DNA from: Faecalibacter rhinopitheci
Lineage (GTDB): Bacteria > Bacteroidota > Bacteroidia > Flavobacteriales > Weeksellaceae
Assembly (NCBI RefSeq): GCF_015234135.1
Contig: NZ_JADGIK010000002.1
Location: 372,001-436,000 of the forward strand
Direction: 5' to 3'
Length of the DNA: 64,000 bases
The translations under genes were made by a program, and so were the position numbers. Under the pieces are notes generated by a model. That model saw only the letters and a program-made list of their open reading frames with translations. It made no database searches and was not told where the DNA came from. The first letter of the stretch is position 1, and each line of letters starts with the position of its first letter. Positions 43,841 through 52,441 of the stretch are shown piece by piece.

Positions 43841-46372
43841 ATGAAAAAAACACTATTTTATATAGCTACTGCATTTGCATTGTCTGTAACAATTAATGCA
43901 CAAGTAACTACTCTCCCACCAAGCTACAATGAAAATCAATCCGATCCTACAAAAATTTACCGCGCTGAAGCTGAGCGAATCAATAATTTAGTTCATACAA
44001 AACTTGATTTAAAATTTGATTATGCAAAACAACAAGCAAATGGTGAAGCTTGGCTTACCCTAAAACCTCATTTCTATACTACTCAAAAATTAACATTAGA
44101 TGCAAAAGCTATGTTAATACATGAAGTAGCCTTAGTAAATGGAGCGAATAAACAAAAGCTGAATTATACTTATAATGACGAGCAAATATTCATTGATCTT
44201 GATAAAGCTTATAAAAAAGATCAAGAATATACCATTTATATCAAATACACAGCTCGTCCAAACGAAGTAAAACAAAAAGGAAGCTCTGCAATAAGTGATG
44301 CAAAAGGATTGTACTTCATTAACCCTGATGGCACTGAACCTAATAAACCTACGCAAATTTGGACACAAGGTGAAACCGAATCTTCGTCTTGTTGGTTTCC
44401 AACGATTGATAAAACAAATCAAAAAACATCACAGGAAATCTATTTAACATATCCTGAAAAATACGTTTCTCTTTCCAATGGTTTATTAAAATCATCGAAG
44501 AAAAATGGAAATGGAACTAAAACTGATTATTGGAAATTCGATTATAAACATGCCCCATATTTATTTTTTGTAGGAATTGGAGATTATGCCATAATTAAAG
44601 ACAAATGGAAAAATATCGATGTAGATTACTACGTAGAACCAGAATATAAGGATTACGCAAAAGAAATTTTTGGCGCAACTCCTGATATGATTACATTTTT
44701 TTCAAACATTTTAGATTATCAATTCCCTTGGGATAAATACCATCAAATGACTGCTCGCGATTATGTATCTGGAGCTATGGAAAATACTGGAGCAGTTTTA
44801 TTTTATGAAGCTGTTCAACAAAAACCTGGTGAATTAATTGATGAAAATACTGCTGAACCTATTATTGCTCATGAGTTATTTCATCATTGGTTTGGGGATT
44901 TAGTAACTGCAGAGAGCTGGACAAACCTTACAGTTAATGAATCATTTGCAAACTACTCAGAATATTTATGGTTTGAACATCGCTATGGTAAAGAAAAGGC
45001 AGATGAACATCGTACAACCGATATACAAGGTTATAAAATGGGCGATAATTTTACAAAATCATTAGTTCGTCCACACTATAACTCGCGTGAAGATATGTTT
45101 GATGCTGTTTCTTATAATAAAGGAGGAGCAATTCTTCACATGTTAAGAAACTATTTGGGTGATGAAGCTTTTTTTAAAGGATTGAATTATTATTTAAAAA
45201 CAAATGAATTTAAAAAAGCAGAAGCAGTTCAATTACGCCTAGCTTTAGAAGAAGTTTCGGGTCGTGATCTAAACTGGTTCTTTGACCAATGGTATAACGG
45301 AAGTGGACATCCAAAACTTAATATTGTTTACGAATATAATCCTTCTACAAAGAAAGTAAAAGTAAGTGTAAAACAAGATACAAAAGGCTTGTTTGAATTT
45401 CCTTTTGCAATAGATGTTGTTGAAAATGGAAAAGCAACACGACATAATGTTTGGGTTGGAAAACAAGTAGAAAATTCATTTGAATTTGATGCATCACAAA
45501 AACCAGAAGTTGTTATCCCAAATGCTGATCAAGTTTTATTAGCCGATATTACAGATAATAAATCCATCGAAGAATTTATTGCTCAATATAAAGTAGGTAA
45601 AGGAACTTATGATACGAGAAGATTAGCTGTAGAAGCTTTTACGAATGCTCAAGCGACCAATCCTAAGGCTTTAGAAGCACTAATTAATGCTCTAAATGAT
45701 CCTTACGAAGGAATTAGATCTATAGCTATTAAAGGATTAGACACTAAATCACCTAAAGTGATGGAGAAAGCAAAAGCTAAATTACTTGAAATTGCTGCAA
45801 AAGATCCAAAAACCAAAGTGCAAGGAGATGCGTTAAATTCATTAAATGAAGCCAAAATAGTTGACCAAGCAATTTTTACGCAAGCAGCACAAAGCAAATC
45901 TTTCCGTGTACAAAGTTTAGCAATAGCTGGATTGGTTAAAAATAATCCTTCTGCTATCGAACAATATAAAAATATAAGTGATGATGTCATAAAATCAAGT
46001 GACGATTTAGTCGCTCAATTTTTGCCAACATGGATTAAGAATAATCAAGTAGATAAGGCGAAGTTAGTTGGTGAGAATGCTGCTTTTTATGAATTAATTA
46101 AATTTCAAGATCCTTCAGCTGGTAAAACTTTTGAAGATGCATTTATATGGATGATGTCTAATGATACTCCAGAAGCAACAACACAGATTGCAAATACATT
46201 TGCCCGTTATTTTGGATATTTTAAGGAACAGAATCCTATGGTTGCAAATTTACTTAGACAAACTGCTAACAAAGGTTTAAACTTAAAAACTGAGGCATAT
46301 AAAAAACAATCTTCGGCTTCTTTACAAAAACAAATTGATGAATTGAAAAAAGCCATCGAAAAAATGAAATAA
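43841..46372 (+). CDS. M1-family zinc aminopeptidase, exported
   Basis: An 843-residue metalloprotease with a signal peptide (MKKTLFYIATAFALSVTINAQ) beginning at the ATG at 43841. The beta-sandwich N-domain (25-260) precedes the thermolysin-like catalytic domain with the exopeptidase motif GAMEN (311-315), zinc ligands H344-E345-xx-H348 and E367, and the HHWFGDLVTAESWTNLTVNE stretch. The C-terminal 300 residues are alpha-alpha repeats of HEAT/armadillo type (EALINALNDPYEGIRSIAIKGL...). It removes N-terminal amino acids from peptides in the periplasm or outside, providing amino acids in proteolytic Flavobacteria. It is monocistronic, with a terminator at 46396. Confidence 0.94.
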   Translation: MKKTLFYIATAFALSVTINAQVTTLPPSYNENQSDPTKIYRAEAERINNLVHTKLDLKFDYAKQQANGEAWLTLKPHFYTTQKLTLDAKAMLIHEVALVNGANKQKLNYTYNDEQIFIDLDKAYKKDQEYTIYIKYTARPNEVKQKGSSAISDAKGLYFINPDGTEPNKPTQIWTQGETESSSCWFPTIDKTNQKTSQEIYLTYPEKYVSLSNGLLKSSKKNGNGTKTDYWKFDYKHAPYLFFVGIGDYAIIKDKWKNIDVDYYVEPEYKDYAKEIFGATPDMITFFSNILDYQFPWDKYHQMTARDYVSGAMENTGAVLFYEAVQQKPGELIDENTAEPIIAHELFHHWFGDLVTAESWTNLTVNESFANYSEYLWFEHRYGKEKADEHRTTDIQGYKMGDNFTKSLVRPHYNSREDMFDAVSYNKGGAILHMLRNYLGDEAFFKGLNYYLKTNEFKKAEAVQLRLALEEVSGRDLNWFFDQWYNGSGHPKLNIVYEYNPSTKKVKVSVKQDTKGLFEFPFAIDVVENGKATRHNVWVGKQVENSFEFDASQKPEVVIPNADQVLLADITDNKSIEEFIAQYKVGKGTYDTRRLAVEAFTNAQATNPKALEALINALNDPYEGIRSIAIKGLDTKSPKVMEKAKAKLLEIAAKDPKTKVQGDALNSLNEAKIVDQAIFTQAAQSKSFRVQSLAIAGLVKNNPSAIEQYKNISDDVIKSSDDLVAQFLPTWIKNNQVDKAKLVGENAAFYELIKFQDPSAGKTFEDAFIWMMSNDTPEATTQIANTFARYFGYFKEQNPMVANLLRQTANKGLNLKTEAYKKQSSASLQKQIDELKKAIEKMK

Positions 46373-46395
46373 TCAATTATTTTTATATCTTTATG

Positions 46396-46426
46396 AAGCT
46401 ATTCTCGTCAGGGAATAGCTTTTTTA
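46396..46426 (+). terminator. Terminator after the M1 aminopeptidase
   Basis: Stem AAGCTATTC / GAATAGCTT, 8-nt loop, T run; 18 nt before folA. Confidence 0.75.
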
Positions 46427-46443
46427 GCCTTATTAAATAACTT

Positions 46444-46944
46444 ATGATAAAAATTATTGTAGCGAAAGCAAGTAATAACGTTATTGGAAATAACAACGAA
46501 TTGATTTGGCATCTACCGAATGATCTTAAAAATTTTAAAAAACTCACATCTGATCATCCCATAATTATGGGGCGTAAAACCTATCAATCATTAGGAAGAC
46601 CTTTACCAAATCGTACCAATATTGTTATAACGCGCGATTCAAATTTTAAAGATGACAAAGTTGTAATTACTTATTCTTTAGAAGAGTCAATTAATAAAGC
46701 AAAAGAGATAAATAATGATTTGTTTATAATTGGAGGAGGAGATATTTATAAGCAAGCGATGGAAATTGCAGACGAATTATACATTACAGAAGTTCATCAC
46801 GAATTTGAAGGAGATACATTTTTTCCAGAAATCGATGAAGATAATTTTGAAGAAATTTCTAGAGAACATTTTAATAAAGATGAAAAACATCTCTATGCCT
46901 ATTCTTTTGTAATATATAAGAGAATTAAGGAATCAATAAATTAA
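46444..46944 (+). CDS. folA: Dihydrofolate reductase
   Basis: A 166-residue enzyme reducing dihydrofolate with NADPH, needed after ThyA. The signatures are IIVAKASNNVIGNNNELIWHLPNDLKNFK (with the active-site Asp in PNDL), IIMGRKTYQSLGRPLPNRTNIVITR for NADPH, and FIIGGGDIYKQAM. The C-terminal strands end in FVIYKRI. Its 3' end overlaps the convergent DUF2752 gene by 20 nt. Separated from thyA by the M1 aminopeptidase but on the same strand. Confidence 0.96.
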   Translation: MIKIIVAKASNNVIGNNNELIWHLPNDLKNFKKLTSDHPIIMGRKTYQSLGRPLPNRTNIVITRDSNFKDDKVVITYSLEESINKAKEINNDLFIIGGGDIYKQAMEIADELYITEVHHEFEGDTFFPEIDEDNFEEISREHFNKDEKHLYAYSFVIYKRIKESIN

Positions 46945-47344
46945 AAGGATAAATAGGAATATTCCTTAAAATCCCAAATAAAAGTACTAAGATTAACAAT
47001 CCAATCCATACAAACTTCTTTGTTGGAATTCGGATTGTTTTTTTTGCATCAAAGATGAGGTTGTAAATTTTTATGATGACTCCATAAATTATAAAAGGTA
47101 GAGCCAAAATAAATAATGCATTATACCGTAAAGCTTCTATCACTTCCAAATGTAGTAAATGATGCAATGCCCGCTGAGTTCCACATCCAGGACAATTAAA
47201 ACCGAAGATTAAATTGGAAGGACAGCGTAAAAATAATGATTGACTTGTACTAGGATTATTAGTGTAAAAATATAATAATATTCCACTAGATAATAAAATA
47301 ACTACAAAACCTTTAGCTGCTTTTACTTTATTTATAGGAAACAT
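46925..47344 (-). CDS. DUF2752 membrane protein
   Basis: A 139-residue membrane protein with segments at about 12-28, 76-95 and 115-135. The family hallmark CPGCGTQRALHHLL is at 51-64, with a further Cys at 41 (RCPSN). DUF2752 proteins are small membrane proteins of unknown function found in many bacteria. Its start overlaps the CD225-like gene by 17 nt, and its 3' end overlaps folA by 20 nt on the opposite strand. The tight pairing with a dispanin-like gene implies a joint membrane role. Confidence 0.85.
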   Translation of the reverse strand: MFPINKVKAAKGFVVILLSSGILLYFYTNNPSTSQSLFLRCPSNLIFGFNCPGCGTQRALHHLLHLEVIEALRYNALFILALPFIIYGVIIKIYNLIFDAKKTIRIPTKKFVWIGLLILVLLFGILRNIPIYPFNLLIP

Positions 47345-47597
47345 TACTAAAAAGTATAATAGAGAATATTATGATTACTCCTATAACAAATGATAAAATT
47401 ATAGCTGAAATTGCTAATTGTACTGTTCGTTTAGAAGCTTTTTTTGATGGTTCTATTAAATTTTGTTCCCAATATTTATTCACTTTTATTGAATTATATA
47501 AAGCCAATATAGATAAAGGCCAAAAAAATAAAAAGGATATAATTACTAAATACAAATAATTATTAGGCCTTTTGGATGGAGATTGTAAATCATTCAT
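47328..47597 (-). CDS. CD225/dispanin-like two-span membrane protein
   Basis: An 89-residue protein with the CD225 topology: Asn/Pro-rich cytoplasmic N-terminus (MNDLQSPSKRPNNYLYLVI), a first segment that may be intramembrane (about 14-34, FLFFWPLSILALY with the family Pro), a conserved loop (SIKVNKYWEQNLIEPSKKASKR), and a C-terminal spanning helix (60-84). The family includes animal interferon-induced transmembrane proteins; bacterial members are of unknown function and often lie beside DUF2752, as here. Resemblance is by pattern and not by a scored search. Confidence 0.7.
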   Translation of the reverse strand: MNDLQSPSKRPNNYLYLVIISFLFFWPLSILALYNSIKVNKYWEQNLIEPSKKASKRTVQLAISAIILSFVIGVIIIFSIILFSNVSYK

Positions 47598-47626
47598 AGA
47601 AAAATATATAATAGATTTATAAATAT

Positions 47627-47661
47627 AAAAAAAGGAAGGTTATAATAACCTTCCTTTTTTT
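47627..47661 (-). terminator. Terminator after the nucleoside permease
   Basis: Stem AAAAAAAGGAAGGTTA / TAACCTTCCTTTTTTT with a 3-nt loop, 7 nt past the stop; symmetrical, but the only nearby gene ending here is on the minus strand. Confidence 0.8.
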
Positions 47662-47667
47662 TATATA

Positions 47668-49044
47668 TTAATGTGAAATATTTCCTACTGAATTTGGATC
47701 ATGTTTATGCTTAAATAAAATTGCAAAGAAAACAGCAATAATTAAGGCATAAGCCGCAAATGTCAACCAAATATGCTCCCAATCTTTAAACATTAAAGCT
47801 TTATCAAATATACCATTTGTAACTATGATTCCGTTTGCTGAAATAAATTCAGTCATCAAATTATTATCAGGTGTAGTATCTAAAAAGTTAGCTAACTCAG
47901 TTGTGTTATTAAAAGATTTAGTGAAAAACTTATCAATCATCCACCCCGATGTTAAACTTCCAAATACAGCACCAAAACCATTTGTCATCATCATAAATAA
48001 ACCTTGTGCTGATGAGCGCATCTTAGAATCTGTATTTGTCTCAACAAACAATGAACCTGAAATATTAAAGAAATCGAATGCCATACCATAAACGATACAA
48101 GATAGTATAATCATCCATAAACCGTCTTGTGGGTTAGAGAATCCTAATAAACCGAAACGTAAAACCCATGCTAACATAGAAATTAACATCACCTTTTTAA
48201 TTCCATATTTCTTTAAAAAGAATGGAATTGCAAGGATAAATAAAGTTTCAGAAACCTGAGAAATTGACATGATAATTGTTGAATATTTTACAACAAAAGA
48301 ATCTGAGTATTTAGGAAAATGCTTAAACTCGTCTAAGAATACATCTCCATAAGCATTAGTTAATTGTAATGCTCCTCCTAAAAACATTGCAAAGATGAAG
48401 AACAATGCCATTTTATAATTAGCAAATAATTTGAATGCATCTAATCCTAATAATTGCATTAAGCTTGCATTCTCATTAATTGTTTTCTGTGGTTTACATG
48501 GTGGGATTGTTACAAAAGCATATATTCCCAAAACAATTGCAGCAACACCTGCAATGTAAAATTGTAACTCTGTAGCTTTATTCCCTGTTAAATTGGTAAT
48601 CCACATTGCAACAATAAATCCTACCGTTCCCCAAACACGAATTGGTGGGAAATCTTTGACTACATCATAATTATTAGACTTTAAGACTGTGTATGATATT
48701 GAATTATTCAATGCGATAGTAGGCATATAACAACTCATTGCTACTAACATTACCCAGAAGAATGTATTAGGATCATTTATTTGAGGTAAACAAAATAATA
48801 CAGCTGCATAAGCAATATGTAAAATTCCGTATAATTTTTCTGCATTTACCCATCTATCTGCGATAATACCTGTAATGGTTGGCATTACTAATGAAGCAAA
48901 TCCCATTGTGGAGAAAATTAATCCAAATTTTGTTCCATCCCATTGTTTAGTTCCGAACCAATAATTGGCAATTGTAATTAACCAAGCTCCCCAAACAAAT
49001 AATTGTAGGAAGTTCATTAATGTTAGTCTAACTTTTAAAGACAT
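47668..49044 (-). CDS. Nucleoside:H+ symporter family MFS transporter (NupG-like)
   Basis: A 458-residue 12-span carrier of the Nuc_H_symport group. The N-terminus MSLKVRLTLMNFLQLFVWGAWLITIANYWFGTKQWDG closely follows NupG/XapB; further signatures are GIIADRWVNAEKLYGILHIA, PPIRVWGTVGFIVAMWITN, and GSLFVETNTDSKMRSSAQGLFMMMTNGFGAVFGSLTSGW. It would import nucleosides with protons. It follows the bifunctional nuclease gene by 23 nt on the same strand and ends at 47627. A homologous carrier is widespread in Bacteroidota. Substrate specificity (purine or pyrimidine nucleosides) is not readable. Confidence 0.88.
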   Translation of the reverse strand: MSLKVRLTLMNFLQLFVWGAWLITIANYWFGTKQWDGTKFGLIFSTMGFASLVMPTITGIIADRWVNAEKLYGILHIAYAAVLFCLPQINDPNTFFWVMLVAMSCYMPTIALNNSISYTVLKSNNYDVVKDFPPIRVWGTVGFIVAMWITNLTGNKATELQFYIAGVAAIVLGIYAFVTIPPCKPQKTINENASLMQLLGLDAFKLFANYKMALFFIFAMFLGGALQLTNAYGDVFLDEFKHFPKYSDSFVVKYSTIIMSISQVSETLFILAIPFFLKKYGIKKVMLISMLAWVLRFGLLGFSNPQDGLWMIILSCIVYGMAFDFFNISGSLFVETNTDSKMRSSAQGLFMMMTNGFGAVFGSLTSGWMIDKFFTKSFNNTTELANFLDTTPDNNLMTEFISANGIIVTNGIFDKALMFKDWEHIWLTFAAYALIIAVFFAILFKHKHDPNSVGNISH

Positions 49045-49067
49045 AATTCTATTAAAAAAGTGATTGT

Positions 49068-49691
49068 TTAGTTTTTAAAATTTTCTATTTCGTCTCTTAG
49101 ACGTGCGGCTAATTCGTAATCTTCATTCATTACTGCCTTTTTCATTTCCTCTTCTAATTCATCTTTCGACCAACCAGAGAAATCTGAACCTAATTCACTT
49201 TCTGCGATGAAGTCAATCTCCTCATTAATCTGATCCATAGTATGTTGGATATCTTCATCATCTTCCTCGACAATATCTAAATGGATACCAGCCTTTTCTA
49301 CCACATGTTCATATGCATATATTGGTGCATTAAAACGTACAGCTAAAGCGATAGCATCCGAAGTTCTAGAATCAATTTCGTGGCGCTCACCATCTTCATT
49401 TATAAAAACGATATTAGAATAAAAGACCCCATCTTCTAACTTGTATATATATACTGATTCTACTGTAATATTATATACTTTTCCTAAACTAATAAATAAA
49501 TCATGAGTTAATGGTCGAGGTGGATTAATATCTTTTTCTAAAGCTAATGCAATTGATTGTGCTTCGAAACTTCCAATAATAATTGGTAGTTTACGAGTAC
49601 CTAACTTTTCCTCCAAAATCAAAGCATATGCACCAGTCTGAGTTTGACTGTATGATATACCTTTTATTATTAAGCTAATTAAATTGTTCAT
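49068..49691 (-). CDS. Bifunctional nuclease family protein (DUF151) with UVR motif
   Basis: A 207-residue protein. Residues 1-135 form the DUF151/bifunctional nuclease domain (LPIIIGSFEAQSIALALEK, RPLTHDLFISLGKVYN, RTSDAIALAVRFNAPIY), and the C-terminus carries a UvrB/UvrC-type coiled coil (NEDYELAARLRDEIENFK). Plant relatives show non-specific nuclease activity; bacterial roles are unproven. The start follows a near-consensus -7 TAACTTTA at about 49696. It is cotranscribed with the nucleoside permease, so salvage of nucleosides produced by a nuclease is possible but speculative. Confidence 0.88.
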   Translation of the reverse strand: MNNLISLIIKGISYSQTQTGAYALILEEKLGTRKLPIIIGSFEAQSIALALEKDINPPRPLTHDLFISLGKVYNITVESVYIYKLEDGVFYSNIVFINEDGERHEIDSRTSDAIALAVRFNAPIYAYEHVVEKAGIHLDIVEEDDEDIQHTMDQINEEIDFIAESELGSDFSGWSKDELEEEMKKAVMNEDYELAARLRDEIENFKN

Positions 49692-49744
49692 TTGGGTGTA
49701 AAGTTATCAAAAAATGATTAAATAATAATGATTATTTAACAGAT

Positions 49745-49776
49745 AAAAAAATCCGAATCACATTAGTAATCCGGAT
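49745..49776 (-). terminator. Terminator after etfA
   Basis: Short stem AATCCGGATT-type (ATCCG / CGGAT) around a 16-nt loop, then seven T on the minus strand; 28 nt past the etfA stop. Confidence 0.5.
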
Positions 49777-49803
49777 TTATATTTTAAAGATTTATTAATT
49801 GAA

Positions 49804-50763
49804 TTAAGCTAATCCTTTTAATTTCTTAACTTCCTCGATTAATCTAGGAACAACTTCAAACGCATCTCCTACAATACCGTAATCAGCTGCTTTAAAGAAA
49901 GGTGCTTCAGCATCACTATTAATCACAACAATAGTTTTAGATCCATTAACCCCTGCTAAATGTTGGATAGCTCCAGAAATACCAATCGCTATATATAAAT
50001 TTGGCGCGATAGCTTTCCCTGTTTGCCCTACGTGTTCTGCATGTGGTCTCCATCCAATATCTGCTACTGGTTTTGAAGAAGCTGTTGCAGCACCTAATAA
50101 TCCTGCTAATTCTTCAATCATACCCCAATTTTCTGGACCTTTTAATCCACGGCCTGCAGAAACTACAATTTCAGCTTCTTTTAAATCGATTGCCCCTGTT
50201 TTTGCAAACTCAACTCCTAATACTTTTACTTTAGCATCAGCATCAGTTACAGTAACTTTTACAGATTCTTCAGATCCTGTTACTGCATTTTCCTTAACTC
50301 CAAATGCATTTTGCAAAACTGTTACAACAACTTTTCCAGCTGCTGCTACTGTTTCAATACCTTTTCCTGAGAATGCTTTACGTGCAACTGTAAATGGTGC
50401 TACAGCAGTTGGAGCTTTCTCCACATTAGTAACTAATGCCGCATTTAATTTTAATGATAATAATGGAGCAAAAGACGCTGCATCATTCGTAGATGGTAAA
50501 ACAACTACATCTCCTGCTACTAATTCTGCTACTGCTTTAGCATAAGCATTAGCATCAAAGTTTTTTAAAGCTGAATTCTCAACTTTTAAAACTTTTGTAG
50601 CTCCATATTTGTATAATTCTTCAGATGAATCTGTTGCGTTGAAAGCAATTGCTGTAACTGTATCACCAGCCACATCTGCAACAGCTTTTGCATATGCTAC
50701 AGCTTCTAATCCTGCTTTTTTATATTTTCCGTCGTGAGACTCTGCGTAAACAAAAATTGCCAT
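49804..50763 (-). CDS. etfA: Electron transfer flavoprotein alpha subunit
   Basis: A 319-residue FAD-binding subunit. Domain I (1-190) has the YAESHDGKYKKAGLEAVAYAK beginning; the C-terminal FAD domain carries VSAGRGLKGPENWGMIEELA, GWRPHAEHVGQTGKAIAPNLYIAIGISGAIQHLAG and INSDAEAPFFKAADYGIVGD, the complete EtfA signature. With EtfB it takes electrons from acyl-CoA and other dehydrogenases to the quinone pool. EtfB is 28 nt upstream. No acyl-CoA dehydrogenase or ETF-quinone reductase is nearby, so partners are elsewhere. Confidence 0.95.
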   Translation of the reverse strand: MAIFVYAESHDGKYKKAGLEAVAYAKAVADVAGDTVTAIAFNATDSSEELYKYGATKVLKVENSALKNFDANAYAKAVAELVAGDVVVLPSTNDAASFAPLLSLKLNAALVTNVEKAPTAVAPFTVARKAFSGKGIETVAAAGKVVVTVLQNAFGVKENAVTGSEESVKVTVTDADAKVKVLGVEFAKTGAIDLKEAEIVVSAGRGLKGPENWGMIEELAGLLGAATASSKPVADIGWRPHAEHVGQTGKAIAPNLYIAIGISGAIQHLAGVNGSKTIVVINSDAEAPFFKAADYGIVGDAFEVVPRLIEEVKKLKGLA

Positions 50764-50791
50764 TTTTTAAATAGTTTTAAAGATTGATTAA

Positions 50792-51538
50792 TTAGATAGC
50801 TTTCGCTTCTTCGTGTAATAAACGTACTAATTCAGCAACATTATCTTTGTCTACTAATGTTACATTTCCACGTGAAGCTGGTTTTTCATAACCTACAACT
50901 TCTGTTTTAGTTTCTGTAGCTTCTGCTGCTACTACGCTAATTTGTTTTGTTCTTGCTTGCATAATTCCACGCATATTTGGAATTCTTAAAGCAGCTTCAT
51001 CCACTAAACCTTTTTGTCCTGCAATAACTGCTGGTAAAACTACTTCTACATTTTCTTTACCTCCGTCTATTTCGCGAATAGCTTTAGCTGAAGATCCATC
51101 AATTTCTAATCCGATACATCCGTTAACAAAACCATAGTCTAATAAACCTGCAACTAATCCTGGTACAGATCCACCATTATAATCAATCGATTCTTTACCT
51201 GTTAAAACTAGATCGAATCCTCCTTCTTTTGCTGCTTTTGCTATTTGTGTCGCAACGAAAAAGTCATCACGAGCATCTGCATCGATACGTATACCGTCAT
51301 TTGCTCCAATTGCTAAGGCTTTTCTCATTACTGGATCTACAGTAGCATCTCCTACTGTTAATATAGTTACAGTAGCGCCTTGTTTTTCTTGTAACTCTAC
51401 CGCTTTGTTTAAACTAAATTCATCATGTGGATTTATAACGAATTGTACACCATTTTTATCAAATGATTTTCCGTCTCCTGTGAAGTTGATTTTTGCTGTA
51501 GTATCTGGTACACTACTAATACAAACTAATATCTTCAT
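50792..51538 (-). CDS. etfB: Electron transfer flavoprotein beta subunit
   Basis: A 248-residue AMP-binding subunit of the ETF heterodimer. It begins MKILVCISSVPDTTAKINFT; the family signatures VINPHDEFSLNKAVELQEK, MRKALAIGANDGIRID, LVLTGKESIDYNGGSVPGLVA and the recognition-loop region LPAVIAGQKGLVDEAALRIPNMRGIMQARTK are intact. It precedes etfA in the same operon. A promoter is not clear upstream (51539-51606), which contains an A/T-rich stretch only. Confidence 0.95.
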   Translation of the reverse strand: MKILVCISSVPDTTAKINFTGDGKSFDKNGVQFVINPHDEFSLNKAVELQEKQGATVTILTVGDATVDPVMRKALAIGANDGIRIDADARDDFFVATQIAKAAKEGGFDLVLTGKESIDYNGGSVPGLVAGLLDYGFVNGCIGLEIDGSSAKAIREIDGGKENVEVVLPAVIAGQKGLVDEAALRIPNMRGIMQARTKQISVVAAEATETKTEVVGYEKPASRGNVTLVDKDNVAELVRLLHEEAKAI

Positions 51539-51606
51539 AATTTTGGGTTTATTATATCTTTATAGTAAAATTAAAAAATTTATTTTATTATGCAAGCATA
51601 ACATGA

Positions 51607-52440
51607 TTATTTCTTAACAAGATCTGTTCCTTTAGATCTTAACTGCTTTGTATATATATTATTAGACACTAATATACTAAACTCATACAATATCCATAAT
51701 GGTATAGTTACCAACACCATACTATATACATCATTAGGCGTAATTGCGGCTGCTATAACTAACACTACAATAAAAGCATGCTTACGATAATCCTTTAAAA
51801 ATTTTGGTGTAAGGATACCAATACTTGTTAAAAAGTAAACAAAAACAGGCATTAAAAACATTACTCCCATAGAAAGCAATAGTTGGACAAATAGATCTAT
51901 ATAACTTGGTAAAGTCCATGTATTTCCAACTCCAAATGGATCATAAGTAAATAAAAACTGAGTACAAAGTGGTAATAATAAAAAATAACTAAAAAGTACT
52001 CCAGTTATAAAAAAGAATGTTACAGCTGATATTGTAGCTCCCGCATACTTACGTTCATTTTCTTTTAGTGCAGGACTTACGAATTTCCAAATTTCATAAA
52101 TAATATAAGGGATGGACACAATAACTCCACAAACCATCACAGCAAAAAACTGAGATGTAATTTGTCCTGAAGGATTTAAATTTGTTAAGTCTTTAGAAAT
52201 ATCAAATGAACCGGTATAAATTTTTCCATAACCAGTTAGTTCCCCAAAGGCATTAAACCAATCAAATGTTGGAAAGGTCGATTTTAAGGGCGCCATAATA
52301 ACATATTCTACTAATTCTTCCCAAAAAATAGCCACTCCTATCGCAGCTATTACAATAGCAATCACAGATCGCACAAGATGACCTCTTAATTCTCCTATGT
52401 GTGCCAAGAAAGGCATATCTTTTTTAAATGTTCCAGACAT
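51607..52440 (-). CDS. tatC: Twin-arginine translocase subunit TatC
   Basis: A 277-residue six-span inner-membrane protein (from the ATG at 52440; an ATG at 52458 inside the end of kdsD would add six residues). The N-terminal MPFLAHIGELRGHLVRS motif with its Glu recognises twin-arginine signals; the first periplasmic loop is long, and FFITGVLFSYFLLLP and AFIVVLVIAAAITPNDVYSM are typical. It exports folded proteins together with TatA/B, which are not in the window. It is placed directly after kdsD (1-nt gap), an arrangement common in Flavobacteria. Confidence 0.95.
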   Translation of the reverse strand: MSGTFKKDMPFLAHIGELRGHLVRSVIAIVIAAIGVAIFWEELVEYVIMAPLKSTFPTFDWFNAFGELTGYGKIYTGSFDISKDLTNLNPSGQITSQFFAVMVCGVIVSIPYIIYEIWKFVSPALKENERKYAGATISAVTFFFITGVLFSYFLLLPLCTQFLFTYDPFGVGNTWTLPSYIDLFVQLLLSMGVMFLMPVFVYFLTSIGILTPKFLKDYRKHAFIVVLVIAAAITPNDVYSMVLVTIPLWILYEFSILVSNNIYTKQLRSKGTDLVKK

Positions 52441-52441
52441 A

